Assembly: GCA_028293725.1 (NCBI GenBank)
Contig: JAQGOE010000295.1
Span: forward strand, 1 to 6,204
Direction: 5' to 3'
DNA: 6,204 nucleotides
Origin: Gammaproteobacteria bacterium
Lineage (GTDB): Bacteria > Pseudomonadota > Gammaproteobacteria > Steroidobacterales > Steroidobacteraceae
Made by a program: the position numbers and the translations under genes. This document shows positions 1-5,023 of the stretch, piece by piece; the stretch's first letter is position 1; every line of letters begins with the position of its first letter. The notes under the pieces are model-generated. The model was not told the origin of the DNA and searched no databases. It saw nothing but the letters and a program-made list of their open reading frames with translations.

Positions 1-202
1 CCGCGAGTCGGGACCAGTCATCCAATTCCTCGTTTACCAGCGTGCGGGCTTCGATCGGCATGAGGCCGAGGGAGTGGCCGCAGAGGAAGAGAGTGGGTTG
101 CTTGTTCGCGTCGCGGGGGAGTGCGAAGCGTTGGCGGTAGCCGCTCAACGGGTCGGCTTCGTCGCGCTGGCGGGCGTGTTTGAGTGTAGGTTCGTAGGTC
201 AT
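1..202 (-). CDS. kynU: Kynureninase, N-terminal part (runs off the window)
   Basis: Kynureninase is a PLP enzyme of the aspartate aminotransferase fold. It cleaves kynurenine or 3-hydroxykynurenine to (3-hydroxy)anthranilate plus alanine, in the cytosol. Only the first 67 codons are here. They start with MTYEPTLKHARQRDEADPL and carry the family's N-terminal signature at residues 39-48, LFLCGHSLGL (usual form YLCGNSLGL), followed by MP, a helix ending ELDDW, and the conserved spacing between them. The PLP lysine and most of the active site lie outside the window. The ATG at 202-200 is the only sensible start in this frame. It has no Shine-Dalgarno sequence: a run of seven C sits just upstream on the coding strand. 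The upstream cyclase gene stops 52 bases before it, so it is probably the third gene of a haao-cyclase-kynU operon. The frame starting at the ATG at 233 is out of register with the signature. Confidence 0.9.
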   Translation of the reverse strand, partial: MTYEPTLKHARQRDEADPLSGYRQRFALPRDANKQPTLFLCGHSLGLMPIEARTLVNEELDDWSRLA

Positions 203-254
203 GACGCGGGGGGGTGTTAGCTGAGCAGGCCATGGAGCAGCGGGCGAGCGTGGG

Positions 255-1136
255 TCAGCCGGGTTCGCGGCCCGACAGGCGATAGAGCAACGGGCGGCTT
301 GGCACCGCATCGCCTCCCAGGGCTGGGACCTGCAACTCGAGGAGGTACGGGCCGTCGGGAGCGGCGTCCGGGATGTAAGCGAGTTCCGTGACGGTCGCGC
401 GGGCGCGTGTTGCCTGCGCAAGCGTGGTGGAGCCTGGCGGCAAGCCGAAGAAGATTCGGTGCGCCGTAAGGCGGCCCTCGTCGTGTGCGCGGTCGATCGA
501 GGGCAGGTCCACGACCAGGTGTTCGATCCCACGCTCGATGAGCAGCTCGGCGGCCTCACGGGAGAGGTACGGCGGTGTTGAGTCGCTGTGATCCCGGTGT
601 TGCTTGTCGGGTGGGTTCGGGAGAGTTCGGATGATCAGCGCGCGGGATTCGAAGTGCGCCGGCGAGGTGCTCGAAGCCGTGGTCGCGGCAAGCCAGCTTT
701 TTTCCACTGCGCGCCGTGTGATGAGTTGGTCGCCGGGGTGCGGTGTTGGGTCCGTGCCTTCGCCCGAAGTGCCGGCTTCGGCGGGCTCGATGGTGACGAG
801 CACGGCCGGAATGAATCCGAAGGGCGCCACGCGATGCGCGTCGAGCGGCTCGCGTGTCAGGTGTCCGACGCACTCGGTGTGAGTGCCATTGCAATGGGGG
901 ATCAGCGTGACGGTCTGGCAATTGCAACTCGCGCCGTGCTCCACGGAGCCGGAGAAGCCGGGCACCGCGAAGGGACGAGATACCGCTTGCGGGGCGCCGA
1001 AGTGACGCGGCTGCCGGTCCGAAAAATCGAGAGAGATCGCGAGGCTGATCGGTCGGCTTAGATCGATGCGGACCTCGCCGTGTCCGAAATCGATCAGTCC
1101 GACATTCATCGATGCGGCGTTGGCCAGTGCGTTCAA
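255..1136 (-). CDS. Cyclase-family metal hydrolase, putative kynurenine formamidase
   Basis: This 293-residue protein belongs to the cyclase family (PF04199), which includes the metal-dependent kynurenine formamidase KynB. KynB hydrolyses N-formylkynurenine to kynurenine and formate. Residues 81-92 hold the metal motif, read here as [12 protein letters not shown]: His81, His86, Glu88 and His92. Classical KynB has HxGTHxD. Further on are a VVDLPSID segment (208-215), His226 and Glu251, which fit the positions of the remaining ligands. At 293 residues it is longer than classical KynB (about 210). The start is most likely the TTG at 1136-1134, which overlaps the stop of the dioxygenase gene as TTGA and has GGAG eight bases upstream. 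The ATG at 1109 is an alternative without a ribosome binding site. Its place between the dioxygenase and kynU genes supports the formamidase role. The family assignment is firm; the substrate is inferred from context. Confidence 0.85.
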   Translation of the reverse strand: MNALANAASMNVGLIDFGHGEVRIDLSRPISLAISLDFSDRQPRHFGAPQAVSRPFAVPGFSGSVEHGASCNCQTVTLIPHCNGTHTECVGHLTREPLDAHRVAPFGFIPAVLVTIEPAEAGTSGEGTDPTPHPGDQLITRRAVEKSWLAATTASSTSPAHFESRALIIRTLPNPPDKQHRDHSDSTPPYLSREAAELLIERGIEHLVVDLPSIDRAHDEGRLTAHRIFFGLPPGSTTLAQATRARATVTELAYIPDAAPDGPYLLELQVPALGGDAVPSRPLLYRLSGREPG

Positions 1137-1648
1137 CCCTTCCGCTCCATCACGGTGCCGCAGCGTGAGCAGGTGCGTAGAGCGAGGTTCGAGTAGAAAC
1201 GCTCAAACAGGGGCGGGAACTGCGTTTCGATGTCCTTCAGCTCGAAGAACTCTTCGTACAGCAGGTTGCCGCAATTCTCGCAGTACCACTGGAAGCCGTC
1301 ACGCTCGCCGGGGCGGCGTTGCCGTTCGACGACGAGGCCGACCGTGTTCGCGAAACGCTGCGGTGAGTGTGGAACGTTCGCCGGTAGGAGGAGCAGCTCA
1401 CCGGCGCGGATCGGCACATCGACGGGCTTCCCGTCCTGGATGGTCTTCAGCACCATGTCGCCTTCGAGCTGGTAGAAAAACTCCTGCCCAGGATCGACGT
1501 GGTAGTCCTTGCGGGCGTTCGGACCGCCGACCACCATGATGACGAAGTCGCCGTCCTGAAAAACCCGCTTGTTGCCGACAGGCGGCTTGAGTAGGTGCCG
1601 ATTCTCGTCGATCCAGCGCTTGAAATTGAGAGATTGCAACGGTTCCAT
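1133..1648 (-). CDS. nbaC: 3-hydroxyanthranilate 3,4-dioxygenase
   Basis: This cupin-fold extradiol dioxygenase opens the ring of 3-hydroxyanthranilate to 2-amino-3-carboxymuconate semialdehyde, the precursor of quinolinate and so of NAD. With the ATG at 1648 it has 171 residues. All known functional residues can be found: the iron ligands His50, Glu56 and His94; the substrate-contacting Arg46, Arg98 and Glu109; and a rubredoxin-like second metal site formed by Cys123, Cys126, Cys160 and Cys163 (CENC and CSRC). The N-terminus [20 protein letters not shown] is typical of the bacterial enzyme. The ATG at 1648 is preferred over the ATG at 1669 because family members begin a few residues before LNF. 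It also has GGGA eight bases upstream, whereas the earlier ATG has no ribosome binding site. It is the first gene of the minus-strand kynurenine operon and overlaps the next gene by four bases. The symbol haao is also used. Confidence 0.96.
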   Translation of the reverse strand: MEPLQSLNFKRWIDENRHLLKPPVGNKRVFQDGDFVIMVVGGPNARKDYHVDPGQEFFYQLEGDMVLKTIQDGKPVDVPIRAGELLLLPANVPHSPQRFANTVGLVVERQRRPGERDGFQWYCENCGNLLYEEFFELKDIETQFPPLFERFYSNLALRTCSRCGTVMERKG

Positions 1649-1670
1649 ACGGTGTGTCCCGGACGCCATT

Positions 1671-1685
1671 CGCGTATGTTACGCG
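1671..1685. promoter_or_regulatory. Perfect 6-3-6 palindrome in the divergent spacer (candidate operator)
   Basis: CGCGTA-TGT-TACGCG is a perfect inverted repeat with a three-base centre. It lies in the 65-bp gap between the divergent starts of the dioxygenase gene (1648) and the lipoprotein gene (1714). TATGTT (1675-1680) inside it is a possible weak -10 for the rightward gene, but I see no good matching -35. A TTGGCA on the minus strand (1687-1692) is a possible -35 for the leftward operon, with a poor -10 seventeen bases on. The position fits an operator, perhaps for a regulator of tryptophan breakdown. The repeat is short, so chance is possible. Confidence 0.35.
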
Positions 1686-1701
1686 CTGCCAAGGGGCTCG
1701 C

Positions 1702-1706
1702 GGGAG
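1702..1706 (+). promoter_or_regulatory. Ribosome binding site that sets the lipoprotein start
   Basis: GGGAG lies seven bases before the ATG at 1714. A GTG at 1654 in the same frame would add 20 residues, but it has no such site and would overlap the dioxygenase start region. The residues after the ATG also give a normal lipoprotein signal peptide, so 1714 is the chosen start. Confidence 0.7.
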
Positions 1707-1713
1707 TACGGTA

Positions 1714-2223
1714 ATGGTCGAAAACTGCGCATACGACAGCGCACGTAGGGATGTGCGGAAGAGTGCGCGCGGAGCGGCTCGCTGGGGACTGGCTGCAGGC
1801 GCCGTTGCGCTGGCTACGCTTCTGGCCGGTTGTAGCCATCTGCATTGGCCGTGGCACGGTAAGCCGCCACCGCCGCCGCCTGAAGTCCACGAGCTCGACG
1901 AGACGGGTGATGCGGGCGCCTCCGCCTCGTTTCCTCAGTACTGGATGCGAAACACCCTTGTCGTAGATCTGCAGAGCGCTAGTGGCTCTGGCAGCGTCAC
2001 GCTGAAGCCGCGTGAGCACACGATGTGGCCCGTGCGGATCGCGTTAAAGGTGGTGCCCGGCTCCGTTGGAGAGCTGGAAATTCGCGCTAACCAGCGCGTC
2101 GTGTTGCCGGTAACGACCGCGGGCACGAAGCCGATCGTGCTCGAGCTGTCGCCGAGGACCTACACTATGAAGACACCGCAGATCGTCGTGTCGTGGGGAC
2201 CGATGGTGATGCCAGCGTCTTAG
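1714..2223 (+). CDS. Putative outer-membrane lipoprotein of unknown function
   Basis: This is a 169-residue protein that I do not recognise. Residues 1-40 form a lipoprotein signal peptide: a basic stretch (Arg11 to Arg23), a hydrophobic segment at about 25-37, and the lipobox LAGC ending at Cys40. Serine at +2 predicts outer-membrane sorting by the Lol rule. A proline run follows at residues 51-56, then an acidic linker. The body (about 73-165) is rich in short beta-type stretches (NTLVVDLQSASGSGSVTL, ELEIRANQRVVLPV, KPIVLELSP, PQIVVSWGP), suggesting a small beta-sandwich. The only cysteines are Cys5, inside the signal peptide, and the lipid-bearing Cys40. The stop codon TAG coincides with the first three bases of the 166-bp inverted repeat. 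It is transcribed away from the kynurenine operon and towards apaH. No pathway link can be read from its context. Lipoprotein status is well supported; function is unknown. Confidence 0.8.
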   Translation: MVENCAYDSARRDVRKSARGAARWGLAAGAVALATLLAGCSHLHWPWHGKPPPPPPEVHELDETGDAGASASFPQYWMRNTLVVDLQSASGSGSVTLKPREHTMWPVRIALKVVPGSVGELEIRANQRVVLPVTTAGTKPIVLELSPRTYTMKTPQIVVSWGPMVMPAS

Positions 2224-2386
2224 GAGCCTGTCTGACTTAGGCTCGCCTACTGCGGCCGCCCCACATCGGCCGCTTTCTGCGATCCTTTCGCTTACATAGT
2301 CCACACTATGCGCGCGAAACGATCGCAGAAATCGGCTCGATGTGGGGCGCCCTCGCTACGGCGATCCTAAGTCAGACAGGCTCCTA
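2221..2386. repeat. 166-bp near-perfect inverted repeat, MITE-like element
   Basis: The left arm starting at 2221 and the reverse complement of the right arm ending at 2386 are identical for the first 21 bases (TAGGAGCCTGTCTGACTTAG plus G). They then stay closely similar through GCCCCACATCG, TTTCTGCGATC and TTTCGC to the centre, where CATAGT and ACTATG flank the loop CCAC (2301-2304). Each arm is about 80 bases with few mismatches and indels, so RNA or single-stranded DNA would fold into one long hairpin. The ends read TA-GGAGCC...GGCTCC-TA, consistent with TA target duplication. No open reading frame of its own is credible. It fills the gap between the convergent lipoprotein and apaH genes. 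It may also act as a bidirectional transcription stop or an mRNA 3' stabiliser, although it lacks a run of U typical of an intrinsic terminator. Confidence 0.85.
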
Positions 2387-2387
2387 G

Positions 2388-3212
2388 TCATTCCGAATCG
2401 GGCGACTGGTATCCCGCGCACGAAACGGCAATCGGGGGGCGCTCGGCATCCAGATCGAGTGCCGTGAGCGCACCGCCCCAGACACAACCCGAGTCCAGGC
2501 CTGCGACATCTTTGCGCAGCACCAGTCCCAGCGCGGACCAGTGACCAAACACCACACGGGTGTCGGCGCTCAGGCGGGTTCCGATTTCAAACCACGGCCG
2601 TAGCGCCGCGTGCCCCTTCGGCGGTTTGCCTTTCATCTTGAGGTCGACTTCGCCGTCACTGGTGCAAACCCGAAGGCGTGTGAGGACATTGATGGCAAAG
2701 CGGAGCCGCTCCATTCCCTCGAGCGAATCGCTCCAACGGCGCGGCTCGTCGCCGTACATGTTTTCAAAAAGCGCGCGGGGATCGGTGCGCAAGGCCGATT
2801 CAACCTCCCGCGCGAGAGCGACTGCCATTCCAACAGTCCACTGCGGCACCAGTCCCGCATGCACCATCAGGTCGCCGCCGTCGTGGTGGACCAGCGGCCT
2901 TGAAATGAGCCACCCGAGGAGCTCGTCCCGGTCGGGGGCGGCGAAGATCGCGTCGAGAGTGTCGGATTTGCGTTTGCGGTGGCTGCCGCAGGCGACGGCG
3001 AGAAGATGCAGATCGTGGTTGCCGAGCACGGTCACCGCGTTGTCGCCTAACGAGCGGACGAACCTCAGGACTTCGAGAGACTGCGGGCCGCGGTTGACGA
3101 GATCGCCGACGAACCAGACCTGGTCGCGGTCGGCTGAAAACTTCAGCTGCGCGATGAGCGCACGCAATTCACCATAACAGCCTTGCACGTCGCCGATCGC
3201 ATAGCGGCTCAC
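2388..3212 (-). CDS. apaH: Bis(5'-nucleosyl)-tetraphosphatase (symmetrical)
   Basis: ApaH hydrolyses diadenosine tetraphosphate to two ADP. This controls the level of stress dinucleotides and Np4 RNA caps in the cytosol. The 274-residue protein has all metallophosphoesterase motifs: GDVQG (7-11), GDLVNRGP (36-43), GNHD (64-67), HAGLVP (118-123) and FGHWS (222-226). LDSGCVWGG follows at 239-247. The length matches the family. The start is a GTG at 3212-3210 that overlaps the apaG stop as GTGA, with GGGA eight bases upstream, so translation is probably coupled to apaG. It is the last gene of the surA-pdxA-rsmA-usp-apaG-apaH run. Its TGA stop lies one base from the inverted-repeat element, which probably ends or stabilises the transcript. 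Confidence 0.97.
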   Translation of the reverse strand: MSRYAIGDVQGCYGELRALIAQLKFSADRDQVWFVGDLVNRGPQSLEVLRFVRSLGDNAVTVLGNHDLHLLAVACGSHRKRKSDTLDAIFAAPDRDELLGWLISRPLVHHDGGDLMVHAGLVPQWTVGMAVALAREVESALRTDPRALFENMYGDEPRRWSDSLEGMERLRFAINVLTRLRVCTSDGEVDLKMKGKPPKGHAALRPWFEIGTRLSADTRVVFGHWSALGLVLRKDVAGLDSGCVWGGALTALDLDAERPPIAVSCAGYQSPDSE

Positions 3213-3592
3213 TGCAGGATTCCCGGCATGGCTAGCCGGAAAGGTTGGATCGGCGCGTCGAAGCGCTGACCTTCGTCGTCGATCATTTCGTAGCTACCCT
3301 GCATGGCACCGACCGGTGTTTCGAGCACTGCTCCGCTCGAGTAGCGGAAGCCTTGCCCGGGCTTCAAGTGGGGCTGCTCGCCGACGACGCCGTCGCCGCG
3401 TACCTCCTGCACCTTGCCGTTCGCATCGGTAATGATCCAGTGGCGCGTCAGGAGTCGCGCGGGCACCGCGCCTTCGTTGCGGATGGTAATGGTGTACGCG
3501 AACACGAAGCGGTGCTCGTTCGGGTCGGACTGCTCGTCGACGTAGCTCGTTTCGACTTCGACGCGGATCTTGTTCACGTGAGAAGACATCAT
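3209..3592 (-). CDS. apaG: ApaG domain protein (Co2+/Mg2+ efflux-associated family)
   Basis: ApaG is a small fibronectin-III-like beta-sandwich protein of unclear biochemical role. It was linked genetically to cobalt resistance and magnesium efflux (CorD) and is almost always encoded next to apaH. The 127 residues cover the whole domain: VEVETSYVDEQSDP near the N-terminus, FAYTITIRNEG (31-41), RHWIITDANG (50-59), the glycine-rich EVRGDGVVGEQP loop (63-74) and the C-terminal GSYEMIDDEGQRFDAPIQPF (99-118). Two ATG codons stand in tandem (3592 and 3589) and neither has a strong ribosome binding site. A small hairpin sequence sits directly upstream. The gene overlaps apaH by four bases and follows usp after 52 bases. 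Confidence 0.96.
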   Translation of the reverse strand: MMSSHVNKIRVEVETSYVDEQSDPNEHRFVFAYTITIRNEGAVPARLLTRHWIITDANGKVQEVRGDGVVGEQPHLKPGQGFRYSSGAVLETPVGAMQGSYEMIDDEGQRFDAPIQPFRLAMPGILQ

Positions 3593-3593
3593 C

Positions 3594-3609
3594 TGATTCT
3601 ATCGAATCA
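3594..3609. promoter_or_regulatory. Small hairpin sequence in front of apaG
   Basis: TGATTC-TATC-GAATCA is a perfect 6-4-6 inverted repeat ending two bases before the apaG start codon, exactly where the ribosome binding site would be. TAGAAT on the minus strand inside it resembles a -10, but no fitting -35 is present. It could mask the apaG translation start, or be a coincidence given its short, AT-rich arms. Confidence 0.25.
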
Positions 3610-3631
3610 CCGTCCATCCGCCGCAAGGCGT

Positions 3632-3647
3632 GTCAGACAGTCTCCTA
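3632..3647 (-). repeat. Solitary copy of the inverted-repeat end at the usp stop codon
   Basis: On the minus strand this reads TAGGAGACTGTCTGAC, matching 15 of 16 bases of the ends of the 166-bp element (TAGGAGCCTGTCTGAC at 2221-2236 and at 2386-2371). Its first three bases are the TAG stop of the usp gene. Similarity ends after this stretch and no matching partner arm is found nearby. It is either a remnant of an element or a short motif with its own role at gene ends. Confidence 0.65.
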
Positions 3648-4082
3648 TGTGCGCCCGACACGCACCGCGAGCACGTCACATGGCGCGGCGTGGAGGACCG
3701 TATCCTCGGTGAAATTCACCAGGATGGATAGTCCGTGACGTTCGCGGCTGCCTAGCACGATGAGGTCCACACTGTGCTCGCGCGCGATGCGCACAATCTC
3801 GGACTTTACATTACCCGCTTCGACACGCGCGGCGGACGCGGCGATGCCGAGGTCACCCGCAAGTGTCGCGAGACGCTGTCGTGCGCGGTCGAGCAGTTCG
3901 TCCTCTATCTGCACCGACGGCATAAGTGTTTCTCCCATCGGTTCGACAGGTACGAACTCCACCACGTGCAGCAACTCGACCTCGGCGCCAAATATGGTGG
4001 CGAGTGCCTGCGCACGACGTCCGATTATCAGACTGTCTTCCGTAAGATCGACTACCACCAGGATGCGACGATACTCGGACAT
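3645..4082 (-). CDS. Universal stress protein, UspA family
   Basis: This is a 145-residue single Usp domain, the usual size, expected to be a cytosolic dimer. The first strand, YRRILVVVDLTEDS (4-17), and the second, VELLHVVEFVP (35-45), are typical. So are the late DLIVLGSRERHG (106-117) and the final strand CDVLAVRV (135-142). The nucleotide-binding loop G-2x-G-9x-G-(S/T) of the ATP-binding branch is not intact. Here it runs GSRERHGLSILVNFTEDTV (111-129), with Glu in place of the second Gly and Asn in place of the third. This suggests a UspA-like member that does not bind ATP in the usual way. The ATG at 4082 has GAGGA seven bases upstream. The gene starts 36 bases after rsmA and ends 52 bases before apaG, so it is an insertion into the standard rsmA-apaG order. 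Its stop codon is part of a copy of the repeat end. Confidence 0.93.
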   Translation of the reverse strand: MSEYRRILVVVDLTEDSLIIGRRAQALATIFGAEVELLHVVEFVPVEPMGETLMPSVQIEDELLDRARQRLATLAGDLGIAASAARVEAGNVKSEIVRIAREHSVDLIVLGSRERHGLSILVNFTEDTVLHAAPCDVLAVRVGRT

Positions 4083-4118
4083 TCTTCGGTCCTCACGTAT
4101 TCAACCGTCTGCTGAAGC

Positions 4119-5018
4119 CTACGCGTTGGGAAGGGGTGTGTCACTGCCGAGCGTGGATGTGTCGCTGTCGAGAGTCTTTGCGAGGTCGTTGAATGCCTGC
4201 GGGGCGAATGTCTCCGGCCGCGCTCCCGGATTCAGGCCGCAGCTTTCGATCTGCTCCAGGCTGACCAGACCGCGTAGGGAGTTGCGCAGGGTTTTGCGCC
4301 TGTGGGAGAAGGCCGCCGCGACGACTTTCGCGAAGTGGGGGCTCACGGTGAACGCCGGTTCCGGTCTCACGGTGAGACGCGCCACAGCTGACCAGACTCG
4401 TGGCGGCGGCTTGAATGCTCCAGGCCCCACGTCGAACAACCACTCGATGGTCACCAAAGGCGCAAGCATGATGGTGAGACGGCCGTAGTCGTCCTCGTCT
4501 GGCTGAGCCGCCATACGGGCGATGACTTCTCTCTGCAGCATGATGTGCAGGTCTTCGATCGCACTGGCGTGCTGGAGCAGGTGGAAGAGAAGCGGCGTCG
4601 AGATGTTGTAGGGGAGGTTGCCCACGACCCGCAACCGTCCGCCGCGCTCACGGGCGAGCTGGGTGAAGTCGAATTTCAGCGCGTCGACCTCATGGAGTAC
4701 GAAGCGTGGGTATTCGCTTATCTCGGTGCGTAACAGTGCGACCAGATCGCGGTCGATCTCGAGTGCATCGAGCGAGCCGTTGCCGGCTGCGAGCAACTGG
4801 CGGGTGAGTACTCCACGGCCTGGCCCAATTTCCACGAGGCGATCGTCCGCGCCGGGCCCGATCGCAGCGACGATGTTTTCCAGGACCGTGGGGTCGTGCA
4901 GGAAATGCTGGCCAAACCGCTTGCGGCGGGCGAGGGGCGCCGTCCCGCCCCGAGCGCCGGCCATGGATGGCCGGCTGGGTTGCGGCTCCAGGGACGGTAT
5001 TTTGTTGCGCGTCGACAC
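4119..5018 (-). CDS. rsmA: 16S rRNA (adenine(1518)-N6/adenine(1519)-N6)-dimethyltransferase
   Basis: RsmA (KsgA) transfers four methyl groups from S-adenosylmethionine to A1518 and A1519 in helix 45 of 16S rRNA, a late quality step in 30S assembly. Visible motifs are RRKRFGQHFLHD (31-42), the SAM-binding EIGPGRGVLT (63-72), the acidic residue of motif II in ALEIDRDL (85-92), the catalytic NLPYNIS (134-140), FKPPPRVWSAV (202-212) and AFSHRRKTLRNSL (236-248). The protein has 299 residues, longer than the E. coli enzyme (273). It has a loose N-terminal extension before RRKRFG and a serine/threonine-rich tail. The chosen start is a GTG at 5018, five bases after the pdxA stop, with a weak GAG eight bases upstream. 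The ATG at 4964 is an alternative that removes 18 extension residues. The close spacing indicates co-transcription with pdxA. Confidence 0.96.
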   Translation of the reverse strand: MSTRNKIPSLEPQPSRPSMAGARGGTAPLARRKRFGQHFLHDPTVLENIVAAIGPGADDRLVEIGPGRGVLTRQLLAAGNGSLDALEIDRDLVALLRTEISEYPRFVLHEVDALKFDFTQLARERGGRLRVVGNLPYNISTPLLFHLLQHASAIEDLHIMLQREVIARMAAQPDEDDYGRLTIMLAPLVTIEWLFDVGPGAFKPPPRVWSAVARLTVRPEPAFTVSPHFAKVVAAAFSHRRKTLRNSLRGLVSLEQIESCGLNPGARPETFAPQAFNDLAKTLDSDTSTLGSDTPLPNA

Positions 5019-5023
5019 GGATG

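Noticed and set aside
18..233. Open frame of 71 residues on the minus strand starting at an ATG at 233
   Set aside because: It is arginine/proline-rich, typical of a shifted frame in GC-rich DNA. The frame starting at 202 carries the kynureninase signature LFLCGHSLGL.
388..1061. Several plus-strand frames of 67 to 157 residues opposite the cyclase gene
   Set aside because: They lie entirely antisense to a gene with clear family motifs and have no recognisable domain.
2044..2304. Minus-strand frame of 86 residues reaching into the inverted repeat
   Set aside because: It is a shadow of the lipoprotein gene extended by chance into the repeat arm.
2221..2386. Standard intrinsic terminator
   Set aside because: The hairpin is far longer than usual and no run of T follows either arm; a transcription-ending effect is possible but not of the classical type.
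2221..2386. REP element like those of Pseudomonas (TAGGAGC head)
   Set aside because: The resemblance is limited to the first seven bases; REPs are about 20-40 bases with a short imperfect palindrome, not 80-base arms.
2560..3177. 205-residue plus-strand frame
   Set aside because: It is antisense to apaH, which has a complete set of motifs; the composition (Arg and Ser rich) is that of a shadow frame.
4024..4036. ATCAGACTGTCTT in usp as a further copy of the repeat end
   Set aside because: Only the GTCTGA/TCAGAC core is shared and it lies inside conserved Usp coding sequence, so coincidence is likely.
3760..4488. 242-residue plus-strand frame spanning usp and the end of rsmA
   Set aside because: It is antisense to two well-supported genes, crosses their boundary, and has no recognisable domain.
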